DNA of 64,000 nt from Symbiodinium natans (taxonomy: Eukaryota; Sar; Dinophyceae; Suessiales; Symbiodiniaceae). The position numbers and the translations under genes are program-made. Below the pieces are notes generated by a model. That model saw only the letters and a program-made list of their open reading frames with translations. It made no database searches and had not been told where the DNA came from. The stretch is taken from positions 692,157 to 756,156 of the forward strand of contig CAJNDS010000968.1 in the NCBI GenBank assembly GCA_905221605.1. Reading direction: 5' to 3'. Below are positions 52,511 through 61,232 of the stretch, in pieces. The first letter of the stretch is position 1, and the number at the start of each line of letters is the position of its first letter.

Positions 52511-52620
52511 GGGGCCACAAAGACTAGAACAGGGCTTTAGGGGTGATTGTAGTATATCGATAAAGGAACCATAAGGGAACTTTATATTCGTCAACTTATT
52601 CCGACCCCTATAGTAGTCTA
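52511..52620 (+). mobile_element. family M copy 3
   Basis: GGGGCCACAAAGACTAGAAC, AGGGCTTTAGGGGTGATTGT, TTATTCCGACCCCTATAGT. A partial relative lies at 32920-32985. Confidence 0.78.
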
Positions 52621-53057
52621 GGCCAGGCGGCATCTTGCAACATTGTGACCACCTGGGGATGGGTCCGGTTCTGATCTTCACCCAACAAACCTTGTTCATC
52701 TGGTCTGCAGCACTCGCAACCACGGCGAAGCTAATGGCGCCAACCCTCACAACCTTGTTCTCTTGATGTGCTGCTCTCGTGACGCACGGAGTTTCGTGAG
52801 CCAGATGCAACATGATGCAAGGGTGTGGAAGCATCACAGCTCATATCTCAAATTCCCTAACCCTATAAACCATAAAAGAAACGGTTTTTGGATTTTAGGG
52901 GTTTGACCCCAGTGCCAGTCTGGGGGGCTGATGGTCTTGAGGGGCCTTTAGGGGATTGTTTTTGGTCACCCTAAACCCTAAACCCTTAACCCTGAACCCT
53001 GAACCCTGAACCCTAAACCCTAAACCCTAAACCCTAAACCTTGCCTGGAGGAGACTT

Positions 53058-53151
53058 CTAGGGTTTCGGGGCAGGGTCAGGGCATGGCGGCGCGTGAGGC
53101 TTCAGATTGACGGCTCTCCTGTCGCCAGGCACACCTACATCCCGGACCAAC
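53058..53151 (-). CDS. putative terminal exon (94 bp with stop)
   Basis: TACTCGCAG acceptor, reading LVRDVGVPGDRRAVNLKPHA then PPCPDPAPKP and TAG. Confidence 0.48.
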
Positions 53152-53231
53152 CTGCGAGTAGCAATGAAGGCCCCTCTTGCCCTGACCCATAAAAACGGAG
53201 ATGATGGCCCCATTCTAGTCTAGGTCCTTGA

Positions 53232-53450
53232 TTACCCAAAGCATCCCCAAGGTTTGAAGTCTGAGGGATGCTTCAGGTGGAATGAAGATACCAGTCTCGG
53301 TAGAATCACTTTATGGGGGGTTGCGAAAGAATCTCCGCCTCCGCTCCTGCTCAAGCACCAGCAGGCCACCCACCGATTGCTCTCCCCCCCCCCCCCCTCC
53401 CGTTGGAAACCACGCCGCCCGCGTGGTCTCTTCTTTCTGGATTCGGTCAT
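53232..53450 (-). CDS. putative small ORF with ATG, 72 codons
   Basis: ATG 53448-53450 to stop 53232, reading MTESRKKRPRGRRGFQREGG then ATPHKVILPRLVSSFHLKHP. A poly-C tract on the plus strand encodes the Gly run. Confidence 0.43.
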   Translation of the reverse strand: MTESRKKRPRGRRGFQREGGGGESNRWVACWCLSRSGGGDSFATPHKVILPRLVSSFHLKHPSDFKPWGCFG

Positions 53451-53466
53451 GCAAATCCTTGGTGAG

Positions 53467-53479
53467 GGTGGTTTAGGGT

Positions 53480-53511
<32 letters not shown>

Positions 53512-53520
53512 GGTTTAGAA
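53467..53520 (+). repeat. TTGAGGG block
   Basis: Six consecutive TTGAGGG units between TTTAGGG units. The reverse-strand equivalent (CCCTCAA block) is at 47352-47390. Confidence 0.94.
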
Positions 53521-53790
53521 TTTGGGGCTGTTCGGAACGTGCCTTTTGCCGGGATAGAGGTGCCTTCTGACCCTCCTCACGGCAAAAGGATCGAGCAGCT
53601 TCCTTTACGGCAATATGGCTGCTACGAAGATGAAGCAGAAAACTACACTAGGGTATTTCCTCTGGCTGTTGTGAGATATGAAGCCACAACAACACGCAGC
53701 ATCATCTCAAGCCGATCATCTGCGTCAGCCAGACTGCTTTGGATTCTGGCTCTCGGTTCAAGGGGGGGGGGGGGGTTCAGGGTTCAGGGT
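53520..53790. other. protein-like stretch, strand unresolved
   Basis: The plus strand is open for about 87 codons (PFAGIEVPSDPPHGKRIEQL, later DEAENYTRVFPLAVVRYEAT). The minus strand offers two shorter pieces (SSLADADDRLEMMLRVVVAS and AVKEAARSFCREEGQKAPLS) split by a stop-containing gap with a CTTCGTAG acceptor. I cannot choose. Confidence 0.35.
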
Positions 53791-54197
53791 TTAGGGTTTA
53801 GGGTTTAGGGGTTCTGCAAGCGTTGCTCAAAACGTCTCTAATTACTGGGCCAGAATATCAGGATCCAGAACTATAAACCCTTAGATTCAGACCTATGCTA
53901 CATTTATGCTTCCTAGAACAGCTGAAGCACTTTCGCCTAAGAAAAAACAGAACTCTGCTGTCCAACAGAAGTTGCAGGTGACTCGACGGACTCCACTGCT
54001 ACGAAGCCCGAAACCCTGGCCCTGAAGCCTAAACACCAGTCCCTATAAACGATACAACTATGCGTAACAATATAAACATACATGCTATATGTATATATAT
54101 ACATATATATGACACAAAGTCTGTGGACTCCGTGTGTAGAACCGCATATTCGCGCAAGCAATCGATGGATGCATGTAGCCTGAAGGCCCTTCCCATC

Positions 54198-54342
54198 CTA
54201 CCATTTGCTTCAGAACCCCAAAAGAAAAATAATCATCCCTATGTTACCCTGAATAAGGAACAATACTTTTTTATTCATCCCTATATTACCCTTTATAAGC
54301 AAGACTATTTCTTATTTTTCCGGGGTTCTTAAGCAATTAGTA
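54198..54342. mobile_element. family G copy 2
   Basis: CTACCATTTGCTTCAGAACC ... GGGTTCTTAAGCAATTAGTAG; internal CATCCCTATGTTACCCT repeated as CATCCCTATATTACCCT. Confidence 0.82.
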
Positions 54343-54396
54343 GGGTTTAGGGTTTAGGGTTTAGGGTTTAGGGATTAGGGTTTAGGGTTTAGGGAG

Positions 54397-54488
54397 TAGC
54401 ATCCCCAGCGATTTCCAAGCCCAGCGTCCGAGTGAAGCTGTCGAAGACGCTCCTTCAGAGGACCTGCCAGAGCATGCTTGGATGGTCC
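54397..54488 (-). CDS. putative exon
   Basis: CTTTTAAG acceptor, reading GPSKHALAGPLKERLRQLHS then DAGLGNRWG. Helix-like, charged. Confidence 0.48.
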
Positions 54489-54598
54489 CTTAAAAGCTTG
54501 AAGGGTTTAGGGTTTAGGGTTTAGGGTTTAGGGATCCCTTCTGGAAAGACCATTCCCGAAGATGATCCTCTTGAAACATCTTAAGAAGGGAATGGGGT

Positions 54599-54747
54599 TT
54601 AGGATTGAGTTTCGAGCCGAGGGCTTTTGCAGCTCGTGGCGTTTTCATGATTAAGTTTCATGAACAGGTACTGTGAACAACGCCACTCCTGGATATCTAG
54701 AAACTGGTTGGAGAGAAACAGCGATCTCTCATGCATCCTCTGAGGGC
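54599..54747 (-). CDS. putative terminal exon (149 bp with stop)
   Basis: GGCTCGCAG acceptor, reading MHERSLFLSNQFLDIQEWRC then SQYLFMKLNHENATSCKS, stop formed at 54599-54601 next to the word TTTAGG. In-frame sequence continues upstream of the acceptor. Confidence 0.5.
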
Positions 54748-55055
54748 CTGCGAGCCCGTAGGGAAGAAATTGCCCCCGGATTAGGGTTTAGGGGTTAGGG
54801 TTTGGGGTTTAGGGTTTAGGGCATGCTGGCTCGTTCTGCTCACTGCTCGCAAGTTAAGTGCAAAAGTGCATCAACGTACGACCTGCACAACATGCGCACG
54901 TCAGCGGAAGGAAAAGGGAACGCGGGCCCTTACATCGAGTTCATGACAGCAGCAGAAGCACCAGCAACAGTAACGAAGCCCTAAACCCTAAACCCTAAAC
55001 CCTAAACCCTAAAACCCTAAACCCTATAAACCCTAAACCCTACAACCCTAAAGCC

Positions 55056-55130
55056 CTGCCTTCTTCTGCCGCTAAGAGTTGCAGGCGATCGTAGGCTCGT
55101 CTTTGTGCCTTCGGAGCTTGAGGGGGTGCA
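55056..55130 (-). CDS. putative exon
   Basis: GCCCTAAG acceptor, reading APPQAPKAQRRAYDRLQLLA then AEEG, ending GGCAG|GGCTTTAG. Confidence 0.5.
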
Positions 55131-55234
55131 CTTAGGGCCCATCCCTAGTTGCAGAAATGAACCCCCTAAACCCTAAACCCTAAACCCTAAACCCTAAACT
55201 CTAAACCGCAGGCTTTAGGGTATGAGGTTTGGGG

Positions 55235-55293
55235 TTAAGGGAGTACGAGTTTTTTTTTCATCTCCGTCAGCCCCACTGACATATCATCCAGCG
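55235..55293 (-). CDS. putative terminal exon (59 bp with stop)
   Basis: GTCTTATAG acceptor, 18 codons LDDMSVGLTEMKKKLVLP and TAA. Confidence 0.46.
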
Positions 55294-55719
55294 CTATAAG
55301 ACCAATGCCATCCTAGCCCTAAACCCTAAACCCTACACCACCAAAAAAGAACAACCAAACACGCACCAAGCACTCTATAGACCTTAGGTTGGGACACGCA
55401 GCACTATACTAACTGCAGGACATAGGGCCCTAATGTAATCAGGGTGTAGAGCTTGGGGCTTAGGGCTCAAGAAACCCAGGTCTAAGATTTGCCCCGGTTG
55501 TTTGCCCGTGAAAAACTTTGCCCTACATACAACCCCAATGACGACCCATGAACCTCCCCTAGACAAGCCTCTGCGGAGGCATCCGTCAAGCAGTCCTCTT
55601 GAACCCGGAACTGAGGCCTGATGCACGAGCCAAAAGACTCGCAACAGAAGCAAGCAGTCCTAAACCCTAAACCCCAACACCTAAACCCTAAACCCAGGGT
55701 TTAGAGCAGTTAATGTAGG

Positions 55720-55821
55720 GCTTAGGGCTCTTGATTCCTCAACCACAGCCGCCTCGACAAACTGCTGGAGCTTCGCAGAGGTCAGCTCAGGACCTGTGCT
55801 CGGGAGTATGCGTTTTGGAGC
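55720..55821 (-). CDS. putative exon
   Basis: GTCCTTGTAG acceptor, reading APKRILPSTGPELTSAKLQQ then FVEAAVVEES. 3' border unsure. Confidence 0.5.
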
Positions 55822-56113
55822 CTACAAGGACTCAGAGCTCATAAGGGTTTAGGGTTTAGGGTCTAGGGTCTAGGTTTAGGGTTTAGGGTTTAAGGTTTAG
55901 GGTCTAGGATTTAGGGTTTAGGGTTTCGGGTTCAGAGCTTCTAAGGTGCAGAGTTCATGAGGCACGGAGCTTTGGTTTAGGTTTTGCGAAATGCCTCCAG
56001 CTGCAATCAGGAGCCTGGCGTACGTTGGGCGTTTATAGGGGTGTACGGCGGGGCTGCAGATACTGTCTAGGGTGTACGGGGCTTAGGGTTTCTAGTGTAC
56101 TTGTAGTTAAGGT

Positions 56114-56204
56114 TCAGGGTTTGGGCTGGGCCAACAGATCACCCACCCATGCTGCTCTTCGAGTTCGACATGTCAGTGGCTGATCATAAACCTCTGTGCC
56201 GCCA
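56114..56204 (-). CDS. putative terminal exon (91 bp with stop)
   Basis: CAAACAACAG acceptor, reading GGTEVYDQPLTCRTRRAAWV then GDLLAQPKP and TGA. The same frame is open further upstream. Confidence 0.48.
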
Positions 56205-56473
56205 CTGTTGTTTGCCATAAAACGAGTTCGCCGACATAGAGTAATGGCCAAAAAGCCCATTTGTCATAAACGGGTTTTTGCACAAACCCTAAACCCTAAA
56301 CCCTAAACCCTTTAAGGTTCAGAGCTGGTGTGTTTTGCATTACGGGGGGCTTCACTCTCTGCTAAAGCCGGACGCGGTGACGCATGCCCTGTTCCAGCGC
56401 AACTGCTCGTAAGATCCCTACGTGAACCCTTAACTGACACACAACAAACCCTGAGCCTGAACCCCTGCAACCC

Positions 56474-56568
56474 TAATTGGGGGGGTTTTCGAAAATAAGG
56501 GACCCCTTACTATATCGGCCCTCAAATAGTAGGAGTCCCTTCTTATAAGGACCCGGAACCCTCCAATT
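56474..56568. mobile_element. single inverted-repeat element
   Basis: AATTGGGGGGGTTTTCG ... CCGGAACCCTCCAATT with inner AAGGGACCCCTTAC / AGTCCCTTCTTATAAGG words. No second copy noticed. Confidence 0.55.
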
Positions 56569-56573
56569 CAACC

Positions 56574-56677
56574 CTAAAGCGAATCCATCTGCTTGGGGTG
56601 GCGGCTGAAGTTTCCCATCGTGGACGCCACGTCTTCCGCGATGGAGCCGCTGGTTGTCAGCAAGCTTTTGGGGGAGC
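56574..56677 (-). CDS. putative terminal exon (104 bp with stop)
   Basis: CTCTTCAG acceptor, 33 codons SPKSLLTTSGSIAEDVASTM then GNFSRHPKQMDSL and TAG. Confidence 0.52.
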
Positions 56678-57048
56678 CTGAAGAGGGTTTAGGGTTTAGG
56701 AGTATAGTGTGTACGGTTTAGGGTTGAGGGGTTCAGGGCTTATGGGCTTAAGGAGTTTATTTAGGGTTTAGGGCTTAGGGTACCCGGAGATCCGAAACCC
56801 CAAGCCCTAGAAAAGGCCATCGGGCTTAGGAGTTTTTCTCATGCCGAGTGCAACAGGACCAAGTCATACCTCAAGCCAGGAGGCCCAAAGGCAGACAAAG
56901 TTGGGGGGGAGGGGGGGAGCCATAAACCCTAAACCCCTGCTTCTGACGCCCTAGACCCTACAAACCCTGAATAACCCTTTTTGCACCCGGTCTGAGAGCC
57001 TGAATAACCCTCAACCGGATTCAAAGGGTTGGGAGTCCCAAGCTCCTA

Positions 57049-57110
57049 GGTTTAGGGTTTAGGGTTTAGGGTTTAGGGTTTAGGGTTTAGGGTTTAGGGT
57101 TTAGGGTTTA
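57049..57110 (+). repeat. TTTAGGG array
   Basis: About nine units. Confidence 0.95.
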
Positions 57111-57489
57111 GCCGGAGCCCTGATACGTCACGATCCCGGAGAGAAAATCCCGAACTCGTCAGGACCCTAATTAACCCTAAACCCTAAACCCTAAATCCTA
57201 AACCCTAAACCCTAAACCGACCTTAGGGTTTGGGGTTTTTGTGTAGGGTTGAGGGTCCTGAAGCCGCAAATGTTTGTTTTCGAGGGCTTAAGGCTTCAGT
57301 GGTCAGGATGTGAGGATCTAGGTCTTATAAAAAATATGTGTAGATGTGTATAACATAATATAATCTTCTATTATATTATATATATACACATATATATATA
57401 TATAGGTATGTTTGAATTTTTAAAGAACCTGGCAGCCACCAGATTATGGTCACGGTATCCTTTGTTTGCTGTTGATTTTTTGATGGAAC

Positions 57490-57624
57490 CAAGAAGCCCA
57501 AAAAGGGCTGGGATGTGGAGTTTCGTTGCCGCCGGCCATTGCGTGTAGGGTTTAGGCTTAGGGTTTTTGACGCCAAGGCTCCTGGCTGCCGTGGCGTGGT
57601 TGGACTGGAGCTCAGCTTCTTCAT
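57490..57624 (-). CDS. putative ATG-starting exon
   Basis: ATG 57622-57624 in AAGATGAAG context, reading MKKLSSSPTTPRQPGALASK then NGRRQRNSTSQPFLG. The open frame runs on to 57376 through AT-rich DNA that is unlikely to code. Confidence 0.43.
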
Positions 57625-58135
57625 CTTGGCTTCGGGTTTAGGGGTTAGGGATTAGGGTTTAGGGTTTAGGGTTGAGGGTTCAGGGTTAGGGGTTAGGGTT
57701 TTTAGGGTTTAGGGTCTAGGGTCTAAGGGTTTGGGGTTTGTGGAACTCTTTTTGTCTTCCGGTCTCAGTACCCAGGATGAGCCCCACCCCCTGAAAGATC
57801 TTCCAAGATCTTAATCCCCCTAAACCCAATAAGGGGAAATATGAAATATCCCAAGGGCCTACGAGTACTGTACCTGGTGTTTCTGGAGCCCGAAACCCTG
57901 ACGCCCTAAACCCAGCTGTGGCTAAGGCTTGTCGGGCTTCACGGGGAGCAGGGGCTCAAGGATTTAGGGTTTTACGTGGTTGGACCAAGTTTAGGTTGAG
58001 CCGACACCCTGGATAGAACCCTGAAGCCCTCACACTGAGCCTCGGCTAACAGCATGTTTAGTCAATCGCGGCTTTAGGGCTTCGAATTTGGGGGCCCACC
58101 GCACCCATGCAATAAGGACCCAAAAAGGCACTCAC

Positions 58136-58206
58136 CTCTCTTGCATCTGGGCTGTTCCTGCTTGATCCGGGCTTTCTCCGTCACGCTGGGCTGCTGTCAG
58201 CCAACC
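58136..58206 (-). CDS. putative exon with canonical splice sites (71 bp)
   Basis: CTTGTTTACAG|G acceptor and AGAG|GTGAGT donor, both textbook. 23 codons GWLTAAQRDGESPDQAGTAQ then MQE. The 3' end GCCCAGATGCAAGAGAG matches the recurrent exon-end word described in the findings. Confidence 0.6.
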
Positions 58207-58299
58207 CTGTAAACAAGCGAGTGGGACGACCTCTGTAAATATCTTCCTTCAAGAAGGGACAATACAAAAGCATCCCACGTATGGGCGCACACTCACCTA

Positions 58300-58412
58300 A
58301 ACCCCCAACCCTAAACCCCCAACCCTAACCCCAAATCCTAAACCCTGAACCCTGAACCCTGAACCCTAAACCCTAAACCCTAAACCCTAAACCCTAAACC
58401 CTAACCCTAGAT
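58300..58412 (-). repeat. CCCTAAA array with CCCTGAA block
   Basis: CCCTAAA units with three CCCTGAA together. Confidence 0.93.
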
Positions 58413-58443
58413 CCTTAACCCCAAGCATCCCTGGACCCCAAAC

Positions 58444-58519
58444 CTGAAAAGGCAGCTGCGCGGCCAGGCAGGGCCGGAAGGTGCAGTCTCGCAGCCTGAG
58501 CTGGTGGTGCTTCTCCAGG
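58444..58519 (-). CDS. putative exon (76 bp)
   Basis: CTAGAAG acceptor, 25 codons LEKHHQLRLRDCTFRPCLAA then QLPFQ, canonical donor CAG|GTTTGG. Confidence 0.56.
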
Positions 58520-58571
58520 CTTCTAGGGTTTAGGGTTTAGGGTTTAGGGTTCGTACCCTTAAGAACCCAAC

Positions 58572-58607
58572 CTTCTTTGCAGGTGGTTGAGGGCTTGGAC
58601 TCTCGAA
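58572..58607 (-). CDS. putative micro-exon (36 bp)
   Basis: TCTGCTAG acceptor, 12 codons FESPSPQPPAKK, donor AAG|GTTGGG. Phase 0 at both ends. Confidence 0.48.
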
Positions 58608-58630
58608 CTAGCAGATGCGGGGTTCAGGGT

Positions 58631-58693
58631 TTAGGGGGTTGTCCAAGAAATTGGGCCGGTTTCTTTTGTGAACCAAGAGTCTTCTACGGCCAC
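58631..58693 (-). CDS. putative terminal exon (63 bp with stop)
   Basis: TGCCTGTAG acceptor, 20 codons VAVEDSWFTKETGPISWTTP and TAA. Confidence 0.5.
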   Translation of the reverse strand: MAVEDSWFTKETGPISWTTP

Positions 58694-58725
58694 CTACAGG
58701 CAACCCTAAACCCTAAACCCTAAAC

Positions 58726-58798
58726 CTTCTTGACTTGGTGGGCCCAGGCACTCGTCCATTTCCTTCACCTTCTGCTCCTCAGCCAGCCTCTGATGGGA
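58726..58798 (-). CDS. putative exon ending at a heptamer donor
   Basis: ACCCGAG acceptor, 24 codons SHQRLAEEQKVKEMDECLGP then PSQE, then GAAG|GTTTAGGGTTTAGGG. Highly charged helix; one of the cleanest coding-to-array junctions. Its end phase does not match the next island (58631-58693), so an exon between them is missing or one call is wrong. Confidence 0.58.
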
Positions 58799-58895
58799 CT
58801 CGGGTTTAGTGTTTAGGGGCTCAGGTTTTAGGGGTTTCAAGGGTTTGCCCTCCATAGTGTGTCAAAGCTTCAGTGGCCCTGACAAAAGCGTATGT

Positions 58896-58896
<1 letters not shown>

Positions 58897-58947
<51 letters not shown>

Positions 58948-58950
58948 TTT
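58897..58950. repeat. TA-rich microsatellite
   Basis: (TA)n with TGTATA interruptions. Similar short TA tracts at 12798-12822, 17172-17192, 21080-21095, 21319-21342, 22976-22995, 23022-23036 and 57376-57405. Confidence 0.93.
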
Positions 58951-59003
58951 TTGTCAATTTTTATAAGCAAATCTAAGAACTGCCCTGAAATTGGGGCTTC
59001 CGC

Positions 59004-59213
59004 ATGACAATGCGGAGCCTTAAGCTTTGGGTGCCCAGACAGGGACCATTCACCGGCGCCAAAACTCTAAATTCTACTTGGAGAAAGTTCAAAAGACAAC
59101 CACAAATCTGGCAAAAATCTCCCGTCCCACCCTCAACCATCAGCTCCCAAATCCTGAACCCGAAGACCGCGCTCGACGCTCCCAGACTTAACTTGCCTAA
59201 GCCGAAACCCTAA
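59004..59213 (+). CDS. putative plus-strand ORF, 69 codons, rival minus reading
   Basis: ATG 59004, reading MTMRSLKLWVPRQGPFTGAK then NSTWRKFKRQPQIWQKSP, stop in CCCTAA. The minus strand is open over the whole stretch too (KLSLGASSAVFGFRIWELMV). Last plus residues come from heptamers. Confidence 0.3.
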   Translation: MTMRSLKLWVPRQGPFTGAKTLNSTWRKFKRQPQIWQKSPVPPSTISSQILNPKTALDAPRLNLPKPKP

Positions 59214-59238
59214 ACCCTAAACCCTAAACCCACCAGCT

Positions 59239-59287
59239 TCAGGACCTGGAGCGGTACTCCTGGCGACGACGCAGGTTCTCCTGAAGG
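59239..59287 (-). CDS. putative terminal exon
   Basis: CTCGACAG acceptor, reading LQENLRRRQEYRSRS and TGA. In-frame open sequence continues to about 59318 (VVNNKKLDS). Confidence 0.5.
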
Positions 59288-59500
59288 CTGTCGAGTTTTT
59301 TGTTGTTTACCACCCGGGTTTAGGGTTTAGGGTTTAGGGTTCAGGGTTTAGGGTTTAGGGTTTAGGGGCTAGGGCAACCCCGGAGCTGCAAAAAAGAGCT
59401 GGATTGTCGGGGTGCCAGATGCCGCAAGGGCTAACCCCAACGTCCACGAACGGCTGTGTTTTTGGGCCCCCATTCGGACCTCACCCAAAACCCTAAACAC

Positions 59501-59585
59501 CCGCACACCCAGCCTCCTCTCGCTCCAGGTGGCTCCGTGAGTCAACGTTGCCCCGGTAGTAGCGGCGGCGCTGCCTGGAAAGCGG
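59501..59585 (-). CDS. putative exon (85 bp)
   Basis: CGCCAAG acceptor, 28 codons PLSRQRRRYYRGNVDSRSHL then EREEAGCA, donor GCGG|GTGTTTAGGG. Basic, protein-like. First host-type island beside the retroelement. Confidence 0.55.
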
Positions 59586-59625
59586 CTTGGCGTTTAGGAT
59601 TTAGGGTTCAGCTACAGTTAAAATT

Positions 59626-59732
59626 GGTCAGGGTTCAGGGTTCAGGGTTCAGGGTTCAGGGTTCAGGGTTCAGGGTTCAGGGTTCAGGGTTTAGGGTTTA
59701 GGGTTTAGGGTTTAGGGTTTAGGGTTTAGGGA
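59626..59732 (+). repeat. TTCAGGG block passing into TTTAGGG
   Basis: Nine consecutive TTCAGGG units followed by six TTTAGGG units. The last sizeable array before the retroelement. Confidence 0.95.
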
Positions 59733-60011
59733 GAAAGTACCATGAACCTCCAAGTAGGGATGTCCCATGATGATCCGGGCTCGGCGAGGCTCGACTGGGA
59801 ACACTCTCAGGACAGGCCCAGGACCAAAAGACTGAAACCCCACATCCTACAATGCTCGCGCGCACACACACACACACCCTAAACTCTTTTTGAACCCAGA
59901 CTCTTGATGTCAGCTCCCACACCCTAAACCTGCCAGAACTTGAGGTGTCCCTAGAAAGCAAGCTCCCCCACTGATCCCCCGTCCCCCCCCCCTAAACCCT
60001 AAACCCTATAC

Positions 60012-60237
60012 GGGGGGCAACCGAAGGAGGACAAGGAACAAAACAGTCAACCCCAACAGAAGCCCTTAATACCCCTGGAACAACCAACACCCGAACAGCA
60101 AGACCCCAAACCAAGGGCACACTTTTTACGAAACCTTCGACCGCTTTGGTCATGGCTTGAGCCAACGATTATCGGGTTCATTGACCCTTGAACTTCCAAT
60201 ACCAATTCCTTTCTACAATACCAATTGCAGCTCCGCA
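60012..60237 (-). repeat. candidate 3' LTR of the Copia element
   Basis: On the minus strand a purine run (AGGACAGGGGGAG, 60238-60250) is followed at once by TG at 60237, the order of polypurine tract then LTR. The far end is not defined: no clear terminal CA and no second LTR in the window to compare. 60251-60422 between the stop codon and the purine run has no feature I recognise. Confidence 0.35.
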
Positions 60238-60422
60238 CTCCCCCTGTCCTAGGGTTTCCTAGGACACATTGGAGGTGCCAATCTTTGGCCAAAAACCGCC
60301 ATTTAGGCAGCAGCCAGCTGCTTGAAATGCACATTGTGGTTTAACGTCTTCCAGGACGAACCTTCAGCTCATTGGCTGAATCCTTTACCTTTGAGGATTT
60401 TTTCACCTCGCACTTGGAAAAT

Positions 60423-61223
60423 TCACGTTCCAGCGGCTCGTTCCTCACCAAGGAACTCAGCATTCACCACCCAGCCATCCTTGAGGCAATGCTTGCAAAG
60501 CGTCTTAGCCCTGGGCTGTGAATACCGCAGAACATCACAATCACTGCTTGCGTGCATACAGTTCCCACCCACTGTTGTATACAGAGTGGCACTCGCAGGA
60601 ATAACCACCACTTTCTTGATCCACAGCCATTTGTACAGCCGCCGAAAGAGGCACCATGTCAATTCCCAGATTATGATTGCTGCCACCAAATACGCAACAA
60701 GGTCTGAATTGTTGATAACCATTTCAATACCTTGAGCCAGAACCATAACCGTAGATGTATTGGCGACCTGGCACACCCCTTCTTCTGAGCAAAAGAAACC
60801 AGCAGCTGACACTTCTTCTCCACCTGTTGCCATCCCTTGCAGGGATGCAGCCACCATCATGACCGCCATTGCAAGAGAGGCCCTTTTCAAGTCAGTTCCT
60901 TGTACTAACAGTTGGAGACCCCAAAGTGCCTTTTGCTTTGCATAAACCTGTCCACTCATCAATTTTGTCAACAGATCAGCAATCATATACTCACCACGAA
61001 GATGCGCTATCACCATGTAACCACGGTCTACCAGAGACCTGACACCGGCTGCTCGAATTCTCAGGTGTCTTGTCCTCCAGCTTCCAGCCGGATATTGAAT
61101 GATTGAGCATGTCGAAACCGAATCTGTATACAGCACTTTTTGCAGCGATTCTTCACCTGTTCCAACCAAAGCGGCAATTATAGGGGTGCAGCGATTCTTC
61201 ACCTGTTCCAACCAAAGCGGCAA
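60423..61223 (-). CDS. Copia polyprotein C-terminus: end of RNase H plus membrane and Cys/His tail, shifted one frame from the upstream part
   Basis: Continuation of the polyprotein in another frame. The first about 11 residues are read from the second copy of the 46-bp duplication and start on TTG, so this is not an independent gene. YTDSVS (D34) supplies the third RNase H carboxylate, followed by the usual Copia ending HLRGEYMIADLLTKLM. Beyond this is a tail of about 165 residues that plain Ty1/Copia proteins lack. It has a hydrophobic stretch near 115-130, a probable membrane helix near 173-195 rich in I, A, W and L, then C222, H224, C229, C243, H245 and C246, resembling a small metal-binding module. 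Stop at 60423-60425. The role of the tail is unknown. Confidence 0.85.
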   Translation of the reverse strand: MPLWLEQVKNRCTPIIAALVGTGEESLQKVLYTDSVSTCSIIQYPAGSWRTRHLRIRAAGVRSLVDRGYMVIAHLRGEYMIADLLTKLMSGQVYAKQKALWGLQLLVQGTDLKRASLAMAVMMVAASLQGMATGGEEVSAAGFFCSEEGVCQVANTSTVMVLAQGIEMVINNSDLVAYLVAAIIIWELTWCLFRRLYKWLWIKKVVVIPASATLYTTVGGNCMHASSDCDVLRYSQPRAKTLCKHCLKDGWVVNAEFLGEERAAGT

Positions 61224-61232
61224 TTATAGGGG
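61141..61232. repeat. 46-bp tandem duplication inside pol (frameshift)
   Basis: Two identical 46-bp units, 61141-61186 and 61187-61232, with four more matching bases after them. 46 is not a multiple of three. The upstream pol frame ends at 61153 and the downstream one ends at 60423, a difference of one frame, which is exactly what one extra copy would cause. Identical units suggest a recent event or an assembly artefact. Confidence 0.93.

Noticed and set aside
1-60000. A true chromosome end (terminal telomere)
   Set aside because: Arrays are short, in both orientations, broken by unique DNA and spread across the window. There is no terminal uninterrupted run. Subtelomeric position is possible but not shown.
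60150-60175. Relic of the dinoflagellate spliced leader (minus strand TTGGCTCAAG)
   Set aside because: Only the last ten bases match the leader as I know it; the upstream half does not. A ten-base match is not rare in 64 kb of both strands.
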